Below are positions 25,788 through 35,568 of a stretch of 64,000 bases of DNA, in pieces; within the stretch, counting starts at the first letter, position 1; each line of letters begins with the position of its first letter. Position numbers and translations under genes: made by a program. Origin of the DNA: Herbaspirillum robiniae (GTDB lineage: Bacteria > Pseudomonadota > Gammaproteobacteria > Burkholderiales > Burkholderiaceae_D); assembly GCF_002213415.1 (NCBI RefSeq), contig NZ_NJGU01000003.1, positions 1 through 64,000 on the forward strand, written 5' to 3'. The notes beneath the pieces were generated by a model. That model was not told the origin of the DNA, made no database searches, and was given only the letters and a program-made list of their open reading frames with translations.

Positions 25788-26112
25788 GCGGTTTCTTTCG
25801 TTCCGGTTGGCAAACTTAGCGAGTGTAATGGCAAGTCAGCCATTTGCAAGATGCCCGGCCGGAAGGCGCACGCCGGGAAAGCGGACCGTCTTTTCAAATC
25901 CGCGGGCAAAAATCCCCGCTGGCGACGGATTCCTGCTGTTATCAGCAATGATGATAAGTTGGCAAATCCTGCGCCAAATTTGCCGTTTCAACGGGCAAAA
26001 CAAAAAGCGGCTTGTCAGCATTGCAATGCGACAATAACCGCTTTTCGAAGTACTGCTGCCTGAATCAGATCCGCACCACGAGGTGCGGAAAAGACCCGGC
26101 CAGGGTTGCTGC
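25788..26112. other. Intergenic region between two very small genes
   Basis: This gap holds the promoter side of the small lipoprotein gene and the long hairpin at 26002-26045. An AT-rich section (25920-26000, with tgatgataagttggc) could contain the promoter. No larger frame is credible. Confidence 0.5.
26002..26045 (-). terminator. Long hairpin, probable terminator
   Basis: aaaagcgg (26003-26010) pairs with ccgctttt (26038-26045). Inside are ttgtc/gacaa and the palindrome gcattgcaatgc. On the minus strand the stem is bordered by a T-run. It lies downstream of the 26-aa membrane gene. Confidence 0.65.
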
Positions 26113-26193
26113 TTACTTGGCCGAAACCAGGTAGCGCGCGACCATGGCGCCGATCAGCAGGGTGTAGGGCAGGATGTCGACGACGATGTTCAT
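26113..26193 (-). CDS. Single-helix membrane miniprotein (26 aa)
   Basis: Begins MNIVVDILPYTLLIGAMVAR and ends YLVSAK, with TAA at 26113-26115. One hydrophobic helix covers most of the protein, followed by a basic tail. GGAG lies six bases before the ATG, which is better than chance for such a short frame, and a hairpin with T-run follows. The size and shape are like KdpF and other single-helix accessory subunits, but no partner gene is adjacent, so no function can be assigned. Confidence 0.5.
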   Translation of the reverse strand: MNIVVDILPYTLLIGAMVARYLVSAK

Positions 26194-26410
26194 GGTGAGC
26201 TCCGCGAGAAAAAATTGATCTGTTGCATTGCAATATATGTGCTTCCTCGCGACGGAGCCAATTTTGAATCCCAATATCAGTTATCGAATTCTTGAATAAC
26301 TTGATGCCTGTGCCGGTTTTTGTACCCGTAACTTGAAAATATCCTTTTAAATCAACAGTTTGCTTATTGGATGACAGGCGTGCTTGCGGTGGGGTGCGGC
26401 ATCGGCAGGC

Positions 26411-26442
26411 AAAAAAAATCGCACGATGTTTCATTCGTGCGA
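26411..26442 (-). terminator. Rho-independent terminator
   Basis: The minus-strand stem tcgcacga/tcgtgcga (26419-26426 with 26435-26442) is followed by eight T residues (26411-26418). It ends the lipoprotein gene at 26482-26901. Confidence 0.85.
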
Positions 26443-26481
26443 CATGAGGACGGCGGCAATGCGCCCGAAGGCGCCCGCGTC

Positions 26482-26901
26482 TTATTGTCCGGCCAGGCTC
26501 ATCTTGAGTCCGCGCACCTCGGTGGCGATGTGGATCTTGTAGGCGCCGCCGGCCTTCACCTCGACGCTCACGCGGTCCTGCTTGGCGGAGGCCGGGGTAT
26601 TGAGGGTCAGGACCGGCCTGGCGCTGAAATCGTAGCGGCCCGGCTTGAGCCAGATGGCCAGGTGTTCGCCGCTGGCCATCTGGGCCAGCACCACGTCATT
26701 GATCGCCAGTTCCAGCATCTCGTTGTTGAGCATGCCGGCGGCGCGGCTGAACTCGACCTGGCTCAGGCCGGCATCCTGCTGCGTCATGCTCTTGATGTAG
26801 ATGCGCGACTGGGGGATTTCTCCGCTGGACGTCCTCTCCACCGGAGCGGCACAGGCGGCCAGGGCGAGAGCGGTTGCGCATGCGGCGAGAGCTTTGATCA
26901 T
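26482..26901 (-). CDS. Putative lipoprotein
   Basis: A protein of 139 aa. It begins MIKALAACATALALAACAAP, with the lipobox LAAC placing the lipidated Cys at position 17. The mature part contains LAINDVVLAQMASGEHLAIW and LKPGRYDFSARPVLTLNTPA, followed by VSVEVKAGGAYKIHI, a beta-rich pattern resembling DUF2846-like exported proteins. It ends KMSLAGQ. ATG 26901 is preceded by AAGGAAGAGGAAC; a longer frame would place the hydrophobic core too far from the N-terminus. It is monocistronic. The function is unknown. Confidence 0.75.
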   Translation of the reverse strand: MIKALAACATALALAACAAPVERTSSGEIPQSRIYIKSMTQQDAGLSQVEFSRAAGMLNNEMLELAINDVVLAQMASGEHLAIWLKPGRYDFSARPVLTLNTPASAKQDRVSVEVKAGGAYKIHIATEVRGLKMSLAGQ

Positions 26902-26966
26902 GTTCCTCTTCCTTGTGTTTTTGGATGGTGATTGATGCCTGGAGCCGGGCAAAGATACCACGCCGC

Positions 26967-27548
26967 TCAGCGGGCGGCGGCTTCGCGTTCCAGTTGCAGC
27001 AGGTGCTTTTCGATCTCGAACACGTGGGCGTCGTCCGAACCCAGTTCGCGCAGGGCCTGCGCCAGCAGCAGCAGGTATTCGCTGTTGCGTCCGCTGGGCC
27101 CGGCCGCGCGGGCGATCTGGCGGGCGATGTCCAGCTCGCTGGCCGGGCCGGCGAAGGCGGTGTTTTCTTCCGAGGCGATATAGATCAGGCCCTCAGCTTT
27201 TTCAGCTTCCCCAAAGTGGATCTCGGTCACCAGGCGCAGGTAGCCGTTTTTTTCGCGGTGGTCGAGGTGGGCGAACACCTCGGGCGTGATCAGGTAGGCC
27301 ATGCCGGCGCAGACCGCGCCCTCCTGCGGCACCAGCGTCACCACGCGCCCGGGCGCCTCGACGGTGCCGCGATGGTCGTGCGAGCCCTGCCAGAAGCGCC
27401 GGGCCCAGCCGTTGATGTGCGCAGGACGGCGCTCCAGGAAGGGGAAATCGGCCTTGAAGATGATGGAGCCGTAGCCGAACAGCCAGACGCTGTCGTGGCT
27501 GTCGAAATGGCTCATCTGGCTGTTGATCGAGATGGTATTGGCGGACAT
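26967..27548 (-). CDS. Gamma-glutamylcyclotransferase of the ChaC family
   Basis: A protein of 193 aa. It opens with the family motif VWLFGYGSIIFKADFPF (canonical YGSL/I), which binds the gamma-glutamyl group. The catalytic Glu is in LDHREKNGYLR. ChaC enzymes cleave glutathione to 5-oxoproline and Cys-Gly in the cytoplasm. ATG 27548 (MSANTISINS) was chosen because the longer frame runs through sequence without a ribosome site. It diverges from the second chemoreceptor gene. Confidence 0.87.
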   Translation of the reverse strand: MSANTISINSQMSHFDSHDSVWLFGYGSIIFKADFPFLERRPAHINGWARRFWQGSHDHRGTVEAPGRVVTLVPQEGAVCAGMAYLITPEVFAHLDHREKNGYLRLVTEIHFGEAEKAEGLIYIASEENTAFAGPASELDIARQIARAAGPSGRNSEYLLLLAQALRELGSDDAHVFEIEKHLLQLEREAAAR

Positions 27549-27868
27549 GGCATGAATACGCGTTGACGGCCCGGCCGTCGGGAGCCTTCCATTATAAAAC
27601 CGGCCACTGTCGACGTGCGGCAGCGGGACCGGCATTGTCGCTTCGGCAATGCCGGGGACGGCGCGGCAGCAGTGGCGAACCCCGGCGGTGCCAGGGCTGG
27701 TGTTTTGATTTTCCCACATGCAATTTTCTCACTGGTCAGTCCTATCCTTTTGCCGTTTAATATCGTCCGCGGATAATTTTCCGTGTGGAAATAAAAAAGA
27801 GAAGCGCCCGGCGCCGGCATGGGCGACGCGAGACCGCAGAACAACAACCAGAATTGAGGGAAGGGAAC

Positions 27869-29494
27869 ATGAAAATCATCAGCAACATGTCGATAGGCAA
27901 GCGCCTGTCGCTGGGCTTCGGCCTGATCCTGGCGTTGTCCATCGTGATCACCGCCATCGGTTTCTGGCGCCTGCAGGCGGTGTCGGACGCCACCCATGAA
28001 ATGATGCAGCAACCGCTGGCCAAGGAGCGCCTGATCTCCGACTGGTACGCCAACCTGTACGGCGGTATCCGCCGTACGCTGGCCATCGCCAAGAGCGCCG
28101 ATCCGTCGCTGGCGGAATACTTCGCCGACGATGCGGCGGCCTCGTCCAAGAGTTCGGCCCAGACCCAGTCGAAGATCGAGCCGCTGATCCAGAGCGAGGC
28201 CGAGAAAGCCGCCTTCGCGCAGATCGCGGTGGAGCGCAAGGCCTACCTGGCCGGGCGCGACGACATCAACAAGGTCAAGGCCACCGGCGACCTGGCCGAA
28301 GGCAACCGCGTGCTGGACCAAGTGTTCGTGCCGGCGGCCAACCGTTATCTCGGTGCCATGCAGACGCTGCTGCAGATCCAGCGCGACGACATCGACCGCA
28401 TGGCGCAGGAGATCGACGCCATCGCCGCGCGCAGCAAGATGCTGATGCTGGCGCTGGAGATCCTGATCCTGGCCTTCGGCGTGCTGTGCGCCTGGTGGCT
28501 GACCGCCAGCATCATCAGGCCCCTGCGCACCGCCGTGGACGTCTCGCGCCGGGTGGCGCAGGGCGACCTGACCGCCGAATTCAAGGCCGCCAGCCGCGAC
28601 GAGACCGGCCAGCTGCTGGCGGCGCTGCAGGACATGAACCGCAGCCTGCGCACCATCGTCAGCCAGGTGCGCAGCGGTACCGACAGCATCGCCAACGCCT
28701 CCCAGGAGATCGCCAGCGGTAACCTGGATCTGTCCAGCCGCACCGAGCAGCAGGCCGGTTCGCTGGAAGAGACCGCCTCGGCCATGGAAGAACTGACCTC
28801 CACCGTCAAGCAGAACGCCGACAACGCGCGCCAGGCCAACCAGCTGGCCGGCTCGGCGTCGCAGGTGGCGATGCAGGGCGGCAGCGTGGTGGGGCAGGTG
28901 GTGCAGACCATGAGCTCGATCAACGATTCTTCGCGCAAGATCGTCGACATCATCAGCGTGATCGACGGCATCGCGTTCCAGACCAATATCCTGGCGCTGA
29001 ACGCTGCCGTGGAGGCGGCGCGGGCGGGCGAGCAGGGGCGCGGCTTCGCGGTGGTGGCCTCCGAAGTGCGTTCGCTGGCGCAGCGCTCGGCGGCCGCCGC
29101 CAAGGAGATCAAGACCCTGATCGACGATTCGGTCAACAAGGTCGGCGCCGGCAGCAAGCTGGTCGAGCAGGCCGGGCAGACCATGAGCGAGGTGGTGGAA
29201 AGCGTGCGCCGCGTGACCGACGTGGTGGCCGAGATCAGCGCCGCCAGCCAGGAGCAGAGCGCCGGCATCGAGGAGGTCAACCGCGCCATCGCGCTGATGG
29301 ACGAGAGCACGCAGCAGAACGCCGCGCTGGTGGAACAGGCCGCAGCCGCCGCGCGCGCCATGCAGGAGCAGGCGTCGGGACTGGCGTCGCTGGTGAGCGT
29401 GTTCCGCCTCAAGGAGGGGCTGTCGCATGGCGCCGCCGGCGACGACGGCCGCACCATCGAGATGGAAACGCCCAGTCCGAAGCTGCAGGGATGA
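27869..29494 (+). CDS. Methyl-accepting chemotaxis protein, four-helix-bundle sensor
   Basis: A 541-aa receptor. TM1 is about 11-33. The periplasmic domain (about 35-188) is helical with the 4HB_MCP pattern, [19 protein letters not shown] and [15 protein letters not shown]2 is about 190-212. A HAMP domain and a full signalling coiled coil follow, with the hairpin tip [20 protein letters not shown]. It ends PSPKLQG, with no CheR-binding pentapeptide, unlike the chemoreceptor at 20230-21993. GGAAGGGAAC precedes the ATG. The ligand is unknown; 4HB receptors bind amino acids, aromatics and other small ligands. Confidence 0.93.
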   Translation: MKIISNMSIGKRLSLGFGLILALSIVITAIGFWRLQAVSDATHEMMQQPLAKERLISDWYANLYGGIRRTLAIAKSADPSLAEYFADDAAASSKSSAQTQSKIEPLIQSEAEKAAFAQIAVERKAYLAGRDDINKVKATGDLAEGNRVLDQVFVPAANRYLGAMQTLLQIQRDDIDRMAQEIDAIAARSKMLMLALEILILAFGVLCAWWLTASIIRPLRTAVDVSRRVAQGDLTAEFKAASRDETGQLLAALQDMNRSLRTIVSQVRSGTDSIANASQEIASGNLDLSSRTEQQAGSLEETASAMEELTSTVKQNADNARQANQLAGSASQVAMQGGSVVGQVVQTMSSINDSSRKIVDIISVIDGIAFQTNILALNAAVEAARAGEQGRGFAVVASEVRSLAQRSAAAAKEIKTLIDDSVNKVGAGSKLVEQAGQTMSEVVESVRRVTDVVAEISAASQEQSAGIEEVNRAIALMDESTQQNAALVEQAAAAARAMQEQASGLASLVSVFRLKEGLSHGAAGDDGRTIEMETPSPKLQG

Positions 29495-29680
29495 ACGCTG
29501 CGGCGCGGTCGCGATGACAAACGTGCATCGGGCGGCCGCGCCGAAAATCTTTCTTTACTGTCTGCGTCGCGCCGCCGGGTTTGGGCATAAAATGGCGCCT
29601 GCCGGCATCCGGTGCGCAGATCTTGCGCCTGCGCCGGCGTTCATCCGGGGATGCTTCATCCGAATTTTCAGGGGAATATC

Positions 29681-29824
29681 ATGCGTGTCGTCGTCATGTT
29701 GCTGACGCTGGTCGTCGGGGCGGTTCTGGTCGGTTGCGAAAAGACCGACTTCGAAAAGAAAGCTGAATCCGACGCCAAGGCGCGGCAGATTTTCAATCTC
29801 AAGCGCGAAGCGTCCAAGGACTGA
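29681..29824 (+). CDS. Small putative lipoprotein (47 aa)
   Basis: Begins MRVVVMLLTLVVGAVLVGCE, with lipobox LVGC and the lipidated Cys at 19. The mature tail is about 29 residues, highly charged (KTDFEKKAESDAKARQIF) and helical. The ribosome site is weak (CAGGGGAATATC). A strong terminator 45 bases downstream supports it as a real transcript. No family is assigned. Confidence 0.7.
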   Translation: MRVVVMLLTLVVGAVLVGCEKTDFEKKAESDAKARQIFNLKREASKD

Positions 29825-29868
29825 GCGCTTCGCGCGCCGGTCCTGGGCGAGCGCTCGGGAAACAAAAA

Positions 29869-29896
29869 CAGCAGGCCTGCGCCTGCTGTTTTTTTT
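29869..29896. terminator. Rho-independent terminator
   Basis: The stem acagcaggc/gcctgctgt (29869-29877 with 29881-29889) is followed by eight T residues on the plus strand. The A-rich upstream side may let it act for convergent pyrD too. Confidence 0.9.
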
Positions 29897-29919
29897 CGCC
29901 TGCGCTATTGCGCCCGCGT

Positions 29920-30987
29920 TTAGTGATGAGCCGTCGTCGCGGTAGCCGGCGCGCGCAGCGCCTCGGCGCATTCGCGCACCAGCGCCGGGCCGCGGTAGAT
30001 CAGGCCGGTGTAGAGCTGCACCAGCGAGGCGCCGGCGTCGATCTTGGCCTTGGCATCTTCGCCGTTGAAGATGCCGCCCACGCCGATGATGGGCAGGGCG
30101 TCGCCCAGTTCGGCCTTCAGGCCGCGGATGACGCGGTTGGACAGTTCGAACACCGGACGGCCGGACAGGCCGCCGGCTTCCTCGCCGTGCTGCATGCCCT
30201 TGACCGCATCGCGCGTGATGGTGGTGTTGGTGCCGATGACGCCGTCGATCTGGTGGCGCAGCAGCGCATCGGCGACGTTCTTGACCTGCTCGTCATCCAT
30301 GTCCGGCGCGATCTTCAGCGCCACCGGCACGTAGCGGCCGTGGCGGTCGGCCAGGCGGCGCTGGGCCGACTTCAGCTGCGACAGCAGCGCGTCCAGCTCG
30401 GAGGCGCCCTGCAGCTGGCGCAGGTTCTTGGTGTTGGGCGAGGAAATGTTGACCGTCACGTAGCTGGCGTAGGGATAGACCTTTTCCAGGCAGTGTACAT
30501 AGTCTTCGGCGGCGCGCTCGATCGGGGTGTCGGCGTTCTTGCCGATGTTCAGGCCCAGCACGCCCCGCTTTTCCTGGTAGAAGCGCGAGGCCTGGACATT
30601 GGCCACGAAGGCGTCGACGCCGCCGTTGTTAAAGCCCATGCGGTTGATCACCGCGTTTGCGTCCGGCAGGCGGAACATGCGCGGCAGCGGGTTGCCCGGC
30701 TGCGCGCGTGGCGTGACCGTGCCGACCTCGATGAAGCCGAAGCCCAGCGCCGCCAGGCCGTCGATGTAGGCGCCGTCCTTGTCCAGCCCGGCGGCCATGC
30801 CGACCGGATTGGGGAATTCGATGCCCATCACCGTGCGCGGATCGCGCGCCGGAACCTTGGCGATGAAGTCGGTCAGGCTGTAGCGGGCGGCGCAGCGCAG
30901 CGCCGGCAGGGTGAGGTGGTGCGCGGTCTCGGGTTCGAGGGAGAACAGCAGCGGACGCGCGAGCGCGTAGAGGAATTTGTCGGACAC
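29920..30987 (-). CDS. pyrD: Dihydroorotate dehydrogenase (quinone), class 2
   Basis: A 355-aa FMN enzyme of pyrimidine synthesis. It oxidises dihydroorotate to orotate and passes electrons to membrane quinone. The N-terminal amphipathic region ([19 protein letters not shown]) is the class 2 membrane-docking extension. [15 protein letters not shown], the NRMGFNNGG loop, the catalytic Ser in [15 protein letters not shown] and the FMN/phosphate [11 protein letters not shown] are all present. The start is a GTG at 30987, with no clear Shine-Dalgarno. It is the last of four co-directional genes (nudix-aat-bpt-pyrD). Confidence 0.96.
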   Translation of the reverse strand: MSDKFLYALARPLLFSLEPETAHHLTLPALRCAARYSLTDFIAKVPARDPRTVMGIEFPNPVGMAAGLDKDGAYIDGLAALGFGFIEVGTVTPRAQPGNPLPRMFRLPDANAVINRMGFNNGGVDAFVANVQASRFYQEKRGVLGLNIGKNADTPIERAAEDYVHCLEKVYPYASYVTVNISSPNTKNLRQLQGASELDALLSQLKSAQRRLADRHGRYVPVALKIAPDMDDEQVKNVADALLRHQIDGVIGTNTTITRDAVKGMQHGEEAGGLSGRPVFELSNRVIRGLKAELGDALPIIGVGGIFNGEDAKAKIDAGASLVQLYTGLIYRGPALVRECAEALRAPATATTAHH

Positions 30988-31138
30988 GATGGAAGGTGCT
31001 GGATGGGCGGATGGCGGTGAAAAGTGCCGCTATTCTAACGTGTCCGCGCCGCGCCCCCGCAGTTTTTACGGCATGGGCGCGCATCTCCGGCGATTTGCCG
31101 TCATCCTGTGGCATTTGCGGCGCGGCGGCCGCGCGAGC

Positions 31139-31867
31139 TCACTCTTCCAGCGGCGTCCAGTCGCCCCTGCTCAGGGCTTCCAGCGGCTGGAAGTTGGTCT
31201 TGTAGGCCATCTTCTGGCTTTCCTTGATCCAGTAGCCGAGATAGACGTAGGGCATGTCGAGCTGGCGCGCCTGTTCGATCTGCCACAGGATGTTGTAGGT
31301 GCCGAAGCTGGAGGCCGGCATGTCGGGGTCGAAGAAGGTGTAGACCGAGGACAGGCCGTCATTGAGCACGTCGATGATGCTGACCATGCGCAGCGTGCCG
31401 TCGGGCTCGCGGAATTCCACCAGGCGGGTGTTGACCTTGCTCTGCAGGAGGAACTGCGCGTACTGGTCGCGGCTGTCCTGGTCCATGCCGCCGCCGGCGT
31501 GGCGCACCGACTGGTAGCGCAGGTACAGCTCGTAGTGCTCGTGGGCGTAGGTCAGGTTCGTGACCAGCGCCACCAGGTGGCGGTTGCGTTCCCAGGCGCG
31601 GCGCTGGCTGCGGTTGCGCACGAAATCGGCCACCCGGATGCGCACCGGCGTGCAGGCGTTGCAGCCGTCGCAATAGGGACGATAGGTGAAGATGCCGCTG
31701 CGGCGAAAGCCGGTCTTGACCAGCTCCGAATAGACGTCGGCGTTGATCAGGTGCGAGGGAGTGGCGACCTGCGAGCGGGCCTGCTGGTTGTCGAGATAGC
31801 TGCAAGGATAGGGCGCGGTTGCATAGAATTGCAACGTGGAGAACGGCAAGTCTTTGAGATGCGTCAT
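31139..31867 (-). CDS. bpt: Aspartate/glutamate leucyltransferase
   Basis: A 242-aa arginyl/leucyl-tRNA-protein transferase that adds Leu to proteins with N-terminal Asp or Glu, marking them for ClpS-ClpAP degradation. The N-terminal cysteine cluster ([13 protein letters not shown], then [13 protein letters not shown]) and the [15 protein letters not shown] and [17 protein letters not shown] segments are diagnostic of the ATE1-like family. It lies downstream of aat, the enzyme for basic N-termini, so both branches of the N-degron pathway sit together. The ATG at 31867 has a modest ribosome site. Confidence 0.95.
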   Translation of the reverse strand: MTHLKDLPFSTLQFYATAPYPCSYLDNQQARSQVATPSHLINADVYSELVKTGFRRSGIFTYRPYCDGCNACTPVRIRVADFVRNRSQRRAWERNRHLVALVTNLTYAHEHYELYLRYQSVRHAGGGMDQDSRDQYAQFLLQSKVNTRLVEFREPDGTLRMVSIIDVLNDGLSSVYTFFDPDMPASSFGTYNILWQIEQARQLDMPYVYLGYWIKESQKMAYKTNFQPLEALSRGDWTPLEE

Positions 31868-32002
31868 GTGCGTCCTGTCCTGTCTTGCGGGAGCCCGGCG
31901 GCGGGAGAGCGACGGCCGCGGGGCGATGAGCCGAACTTCTAATTTACACTACTTTGTCAGGATTGGTGGCAAAGACCACGGCTGCGGCAGGGGCGCGGCG
32001 GC

Positions 32003-32764
32003 TCATGCGCGCGCCACGCGGGCCGCGGGCGCCGCCGGCGGGATGCCGGTCTCCAGCAGGTTCAGCGGCTGCCAGCCGTGGATCTGCGGTTCGCGGATGG
32101 CGCCGCGCAGGTGGCGCAGGAAGTCGTCGCGGGGGATGGGGCGCGCGCCCAGCGAGGCCAGGTGCGAGGTTTCCTGCTGGCAGTCGATCATCTCCACGCC
32201 GTGGCTGCGCAGGAAGAACACCAGGTGCGCCAGCGCGACCTTGGAGGCATCGCTGACGCGGGCGAACATCGACTCGCCGTAGAACATCCTGCCGATGGCC
32301 ACGCCGTAGGCGCCGCCCACCAGTTCGCCGTTGAGCCAGACTTCCGAGGAGTGCGCATATCCGGCCTGGTGCAGGCCGGTGTAGCCCTCGATGATCTCCG
32401 GCGAGATCCAGGTGCCCTGCTCATGCCGGCGCGGCCCGGCGCAACCGCGCATGACCTGCTCGAAGACGGTGTCGAAGGTGACCTGCCACAGGCGGTCGCC
32501 ATGGCGGCTGCGCTCGATGCGGCGCAGGGTCTTTTTCAGGCTGTCGGATACGGTGAAGCGGTCGGTGCGCAGCACCATGCGCGGGTCGGTGCTCCACCAG
32601 AGAATCGGCTGGCCTTCCGAAAACCAGGGGAAGATGCCCTGGCGATAGGCTTCCAGCAGGCGCGGCGGCGACAGGTCGGCCCCGGCCGCCAGCAATCCCG
32701 CGGGATCTTTCAATGCGCGCGAGACGTCGGGGAAGGGCGTGTCGATGTTGAGCCAGGCGATCAT
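32003..32764 (-). CDS. aat: Leucyl/phenylalanyl-tRNA-protein transferase
   Basis: A 253-aa cytoplasmic enzyme that transfers Leu or Phe from tRNA to N-terminal Arg/Lys. Family landmarks are [79 protein letters not shown] and [10 protein letters not shown]. It lies 18 bases after the Nudix gene on the same strand and upstream of bpt, so a shared transcript is likely. Confidence 0.96.
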   Translation of the reverse strand: MIAWLNIDTPFPDVSRALKDPAGLLAAGADLSPPRLLEAYRQGIFPWFSEGQPILWWSTDPRMVLRTDRFTVSDSLKKTLRRIERSRHGDRLWQVTFDTVFEQVMRGCAGPRRHEQGTWISPEIIEGYTGLHQAGYAHSSEVWLNGELVGGAYGVAIGRMFYGESMFARVSDASKVALAHLVFFLRSHGVEMIDCQQETSHLASLGARPIPRDDFLRHLRGAIREPQIHGWQPLNLLETGIPPAAPAARVARA

Positions 32765-32782
32765 CCGCTAACCTTTCGCGGA

Positions 32783-33349
32783 TCAGATCATGCGGCGCCG
32801 TATGTCTTCGGTGTGCAGCGCGAAGCCGCCGTCACCGGCGCGCACTTTCTTCAGGTCCGCGAAGAAGGCGCGCAGCGTGAACTCCACCGTGGGGAAGGCG
32901 ATGTCCTTCCAGGGAATCTGCTCCTCTGTATAGAGGGCGACTTCCAGGCTCTCGATGCCGGCCTGGTATTCCAGGTCCAGCAGGGTGGCCCGGTAGAACA
33001 GATGCACCTGGTGCACGTGCGGCACGTTCACCAGTGTATAGAGCTCATGTAGCTTGATGCGCGCGCCGGCTTCTTCCTCGGTCTCGCGCACGGCGGCGTC
33101 TTCGGTGGTCTCATCGTTTTCCATGAAACCGGCCGGCAGCGTCCAGTAGCCCAGGCGCGGCTCGATGGCGCGCTTGCACAGCAGCACCTTGACCTCGCCG
33201 TCGCGTTCCCACACGGGCACCGAGCCGACCACCATCTTGGGATTCTGGTAATGGATCGTGCCGCAGCTGCCGCAGACGAAGCGCTGGCGCGTGTCGTCCT
33301 GGGGAACCTGCAGCGAGACCGGCTGGCCGCATTCGGAACAGAATTTCAT
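32783..33349 (-). CDS. Nudix hydrolase with N-terminal zinc ribbon
   Basis: A protein of 188 aa. Cys pairs at residues 4/7 (CSEC) and 26/29 (CGSC) form a zinc ribbon like that of NudC-type enzymes. The Nudix box GFMENDETTEDAAVRETEEE, followed by AGARI, matches GX5EX7REUXEEXGU exactly. Such proteins hydrolyse nucleoside diphosphate derivatives (NADH, ADP-ribose or similar); the short length suggests ADP-ribose/NADH-type but the substrate is not set by sequence. The ATG at 33349 is the start of this operon. Confidence 0.9.
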   Translation of the reverse strand: MKFCSECGQPVSLQVPQDDTRQRFVCGSCGTIHYQNPKMVVGSVPVWERDGEVKVLLCKRAIEPRLGYWTLPAGFMENDETTEDAAVRETEEEAGARIKLHELYTLVNVPHVHQVHLFYRATLLDLEYQAGIESLEVALYTEEQIPWKDIAFPTVEFTLRAFFADLKKVRAGDGGFALHTEDIRRRMI

Positions 33350-33497
33350 AAGTGTGGATCGTCGTGGCTTGATATGGTTGTTATCGGCATGCATGCGCGT
33401 CTCGCTCCATTGCGGATGTCGCGGCGGCTGAACCGCCGCGCCGGCATCGGCAGATGCGCAGTGAAGTGTATCACTCTAGAAAGAGTGCAGAGAGAGG

Positions 33498-33526
33498 TTG
33501 CGCTCCTGATTTATATGTCATATAAT
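33498..33526 (+). promoter_or_regulatory. Sigma-70-type promoter of tRNA genes
   Basis: ttgcgc (33498-33503) and tataat (33521-33526) are separated by exactly 17 bases. The expected start is near 33533, just before the first tRNA at 33540. Confidence 0.8.
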
Positions 33527-33539
33527 CTTTTTCTTCAGA

Positions 33540-33616
<77 letters not shown>

Positions 33617-33626
33617 GATAAAAAAG

Positions 33627-33662
33627 GCCGCTGAATCAGTGTGTTCGGCGGCTTTTGTTTTT
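33627..33662 (+). terminator. Terminator after first tRNA
   Basis: gccgctgaa (33627-33635) pairs with ttcggcggc (33644-33652), followed by tttt g tttttt. It separates the two tRNA copies. Confidence 0.75.
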
Positions 33663-33685
33663 TAGTATCAGACGTACCGTACAGA

Positions 33686-33762
<77 letters not shown>

Positions 33763-34140
33763 AATTGCAAAGCCGTTGAATGCATAGCGTTCAACGGCTT
33801 TTGCATTTCTGCTCCTGGTTTTGCCGTCTGCGTTCCGGTTCTTTCCGCATTCCGGCCCTTTCCGGGCTCTCCGCGCTCGGATTCTCCCGCATTCTTCATC
33901 GATTTGCCGCCGTCTCGCCCATCCTCGGCGCGCGGGCAGCATGGCGTCCGTCGTTGCGCTCATCCGCAATACTCACAAATACAAGTAATCGTTCCGGCAG
34001 TTGGGGTTTCCACGTGTAACAAGGCTGCTGTCGCGCTTGAATTAAGCGAGTGATTTTGTTCTGCTGTCATGGATAGGCCATGCAGCAGATGTTAAGATCG
34101 CGCATCCTGCGGGCAGCTACTCATCTTGGAAGAGGTCTTC
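33763..34140. other. Intergenic region after tRNAs
   Basis: Begins with the terminator at 33772-33803. The remainder (33804-34140) is the upstream region of the GT8 gene. It has an AT-rich patch (33965-34075) suitable for a promoter, but no recognised site and no credible small gene. Confidence 0.5.
33772..33803 (+). terminator. Terminator after second tRNA
   Basis: A perfect 9-bp stem gccgttgaa/ttcaacggc (33772-33780 with 33790-33798) followed by tttt. Confidence 0.85.
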
Positions 34141-35184
34141 ATGAACGGTGAACGTTCGGCATTGCATGTCGCATTCGGCGTGGACGAGAATTTTTTCCGG
34201 GGAGCGGGCGTCTGCATCGCCTCCATCCTGGACAACAATCCGGACCTCGACTTCGTTTTCCACGTCTTCACCTTCGGCTGCACCGAAGACAGCCGGGCCC
34301 GGCTGTCGCGCATGTCGGCCGAACGCGGCGTTCCCATGCATGTCCACGTGCTGGATGAAGGCGTGTTCTCGCGTTATCGTCACAACCCGCGCGGCAATTA
34401 CTCCAATGCCATCTTCACCCGCATCCTGATGCCCGGCGTGCTGGCCGGCGTCACTGACCGCATGCTCTATGTGGACTCCGACATCCTTTGCCGGGGCAAG
34501 CTCGCAGAACTTGCCCGCATGGACCTGGGCGAGCATGTCGCCGCCGCCGCGGCCGATGTGCATACCATCGCTCAGCGGCGCCTGGTCGCCATGGAGCTGG
34601 ACGGCGATTTCTACTTCAACTCGGGCCTGCTGCTGATCGACATCGACAACTGGAACCGCGCGGGCATCACCGAGCGCGCCATCGAACTGATCGGCAGCGG
34701 CCGCTACAAACTCGACTATCCCGACCAGGACGCGTTGAACAAGGTGGCGCACGGCCACGTGATGAAACTGCATCCCAAATGGAACATCATGTTCTCGCTG
34801 CTGAGCAATTTGCGCTCCGGCAGGCAAAAGCTGAGCATCGCCGAGGACGCCGTGATGCTGCATTTCGGCGGCCCGCTCAAGCCCTGGCACAACTGGTCGC
34901 ACGCCTGTGCGCAGTCGATGTTCCTGTCCTACCAGCGCGGCTCGGGCTGGGCCGATGTGCCGCTGGACCGGCCCCGCACCTACAAGCAGATGCATCAATG
35001 CGCGACCTATCATCGCGGGCACGGCAAGTATCCGCAGGCGCTGCGCTGGTATGCCGCCTATCTGCGCAAGAAGCTGTCTTTCATGCTGCAGGGCGCGGCG
35101 GCGCTTGCCGTGCTGTCGATCGAGCTGGCCTCGCTCAAGGGCGCGCAGGCCGACTGGCTGGCGGCCTCGCTGGGCATCGCCTGA
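34141..35184 (+). CDS. Glycosyltransferase family 8 (LPS-type)
   Basis: A 347-aa retaining glycosyltransferase of GT8, the family of lipopolysaccharide glucosyl/galactosyltransferases (WaaI/WaaJ). ALHVAFGVDENFFRGAGV opens the nucleotide-sugar domain. RMLYVDSDILCRGKL holds the metal-binding DxD, and YFNSGLLLIDIDNW, YPDQDALN and the C-terminal HFGGPLKPWHNW are diagnostic. ATG 34141 follows GGAAGAGG. It is probably cytoplasmic or membrane-associated in LPS core or other surface glycan synthesis. It stands outside any visible LPS cluster; donor and acceptor are unknown. Confidence 0.9.
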   Translation: MNGERSALHVAFGVDENFFRGAGVCIASILDNNPDLDFVFHVFTFGCTEDSRARLSRMSAERGVPMHVHVLDEGVFSRYRHNPRGNYSNAIFTRILMPGVLAGVTDRMLYVDSDILCRGKLAELARMDLGEHVAAAAADVHTIAQRRLVAMELDGDFYFNSGLLLIDIDNWNRAGITERAIELIGSGRYKLDYPDQDALNKVAHGHVMKLHPKWNIMFSLLSNLRSGRQKLSIAEDAVMLHFGGPLKPWHNWSHACAQSMFLSYQRGSGWADVPLDRPRTYKQMHQCATYHRGHGKYPQALRWYAAYLRKKLSFMLQGAAALAVLSIELASLKGAQADWLAASLGIA

Positions 35185-35260
35185 GGTCATTTACAGTCGT
35201 CAATTCCGCTGCAACAAGGCTGCCTCGTGCTAGCATGCTGGCTCCTTTAGTGGAGGACGA

Positions 35261-35518
35261 ATGGAAACGACCGAACAGACGACACCCGATCCCTGGATTG
35301 AACGCGCAGAAGAACTGCGTCTCCAGATGGAGACCTTGCTGCAAGTCCAGCTGGAAGAGTATGAACTGATGACGGCCAAGCTGGAGGAGTGGAAGCAGAC
35401 TCCCGGAGCGCCGTTCCTGACGGCGGCCGACTACGAGCCGTGGCAGAGCGCCCTGAAGAACCTGGAAGCCGCGCACCGCGCATTTGATGAACACATCAGC
35501 TCGCGCGTGACGAAGTAA
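35261..35518 (+). CDS. Small conserved-looking hypothetical protein
   Basis: An 85-aa acidic, Trp-containing protein. The first half is predicted helical (RAEELRLQMETLLQVQLEEY), followed by APFLTAADYEPWQSALKNLE. GTGGAGGACGA lies in front of the ATG and a strong terminator lies after it, so it is a genuine transcription unit. There is no signal peptide and no recognised domain. Confidence 0.75.
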   Translation: METTEQTTPDPWIERAEELRLQMETLLQVQLEEYELMTAKLEEWKQTPGAPFLTAADYEPWQSALKNLEAAHRAFDEHISSRVTK

Positions 35519-35568
35519 CGCACCGGCCCTGCACCGTCCCGGACGGCGCCGCAGCCAGCAAAAGAAAA

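Noticed and set aside
26071-26088. Hairpin ccgcacc/ggtgcgg near the 26-aa gene
   Set aside because: No T-run on either strand; the larger hairpin at 26002-26045 is the better terminator.
26015-26434. 139-codon minus-strand frame overlapping the 26-aa gene
   Set aside because: It crosses two hairpins and lacks a ribosome site; the residue pattern changes abruptly along its length, as in non-coding sequence.
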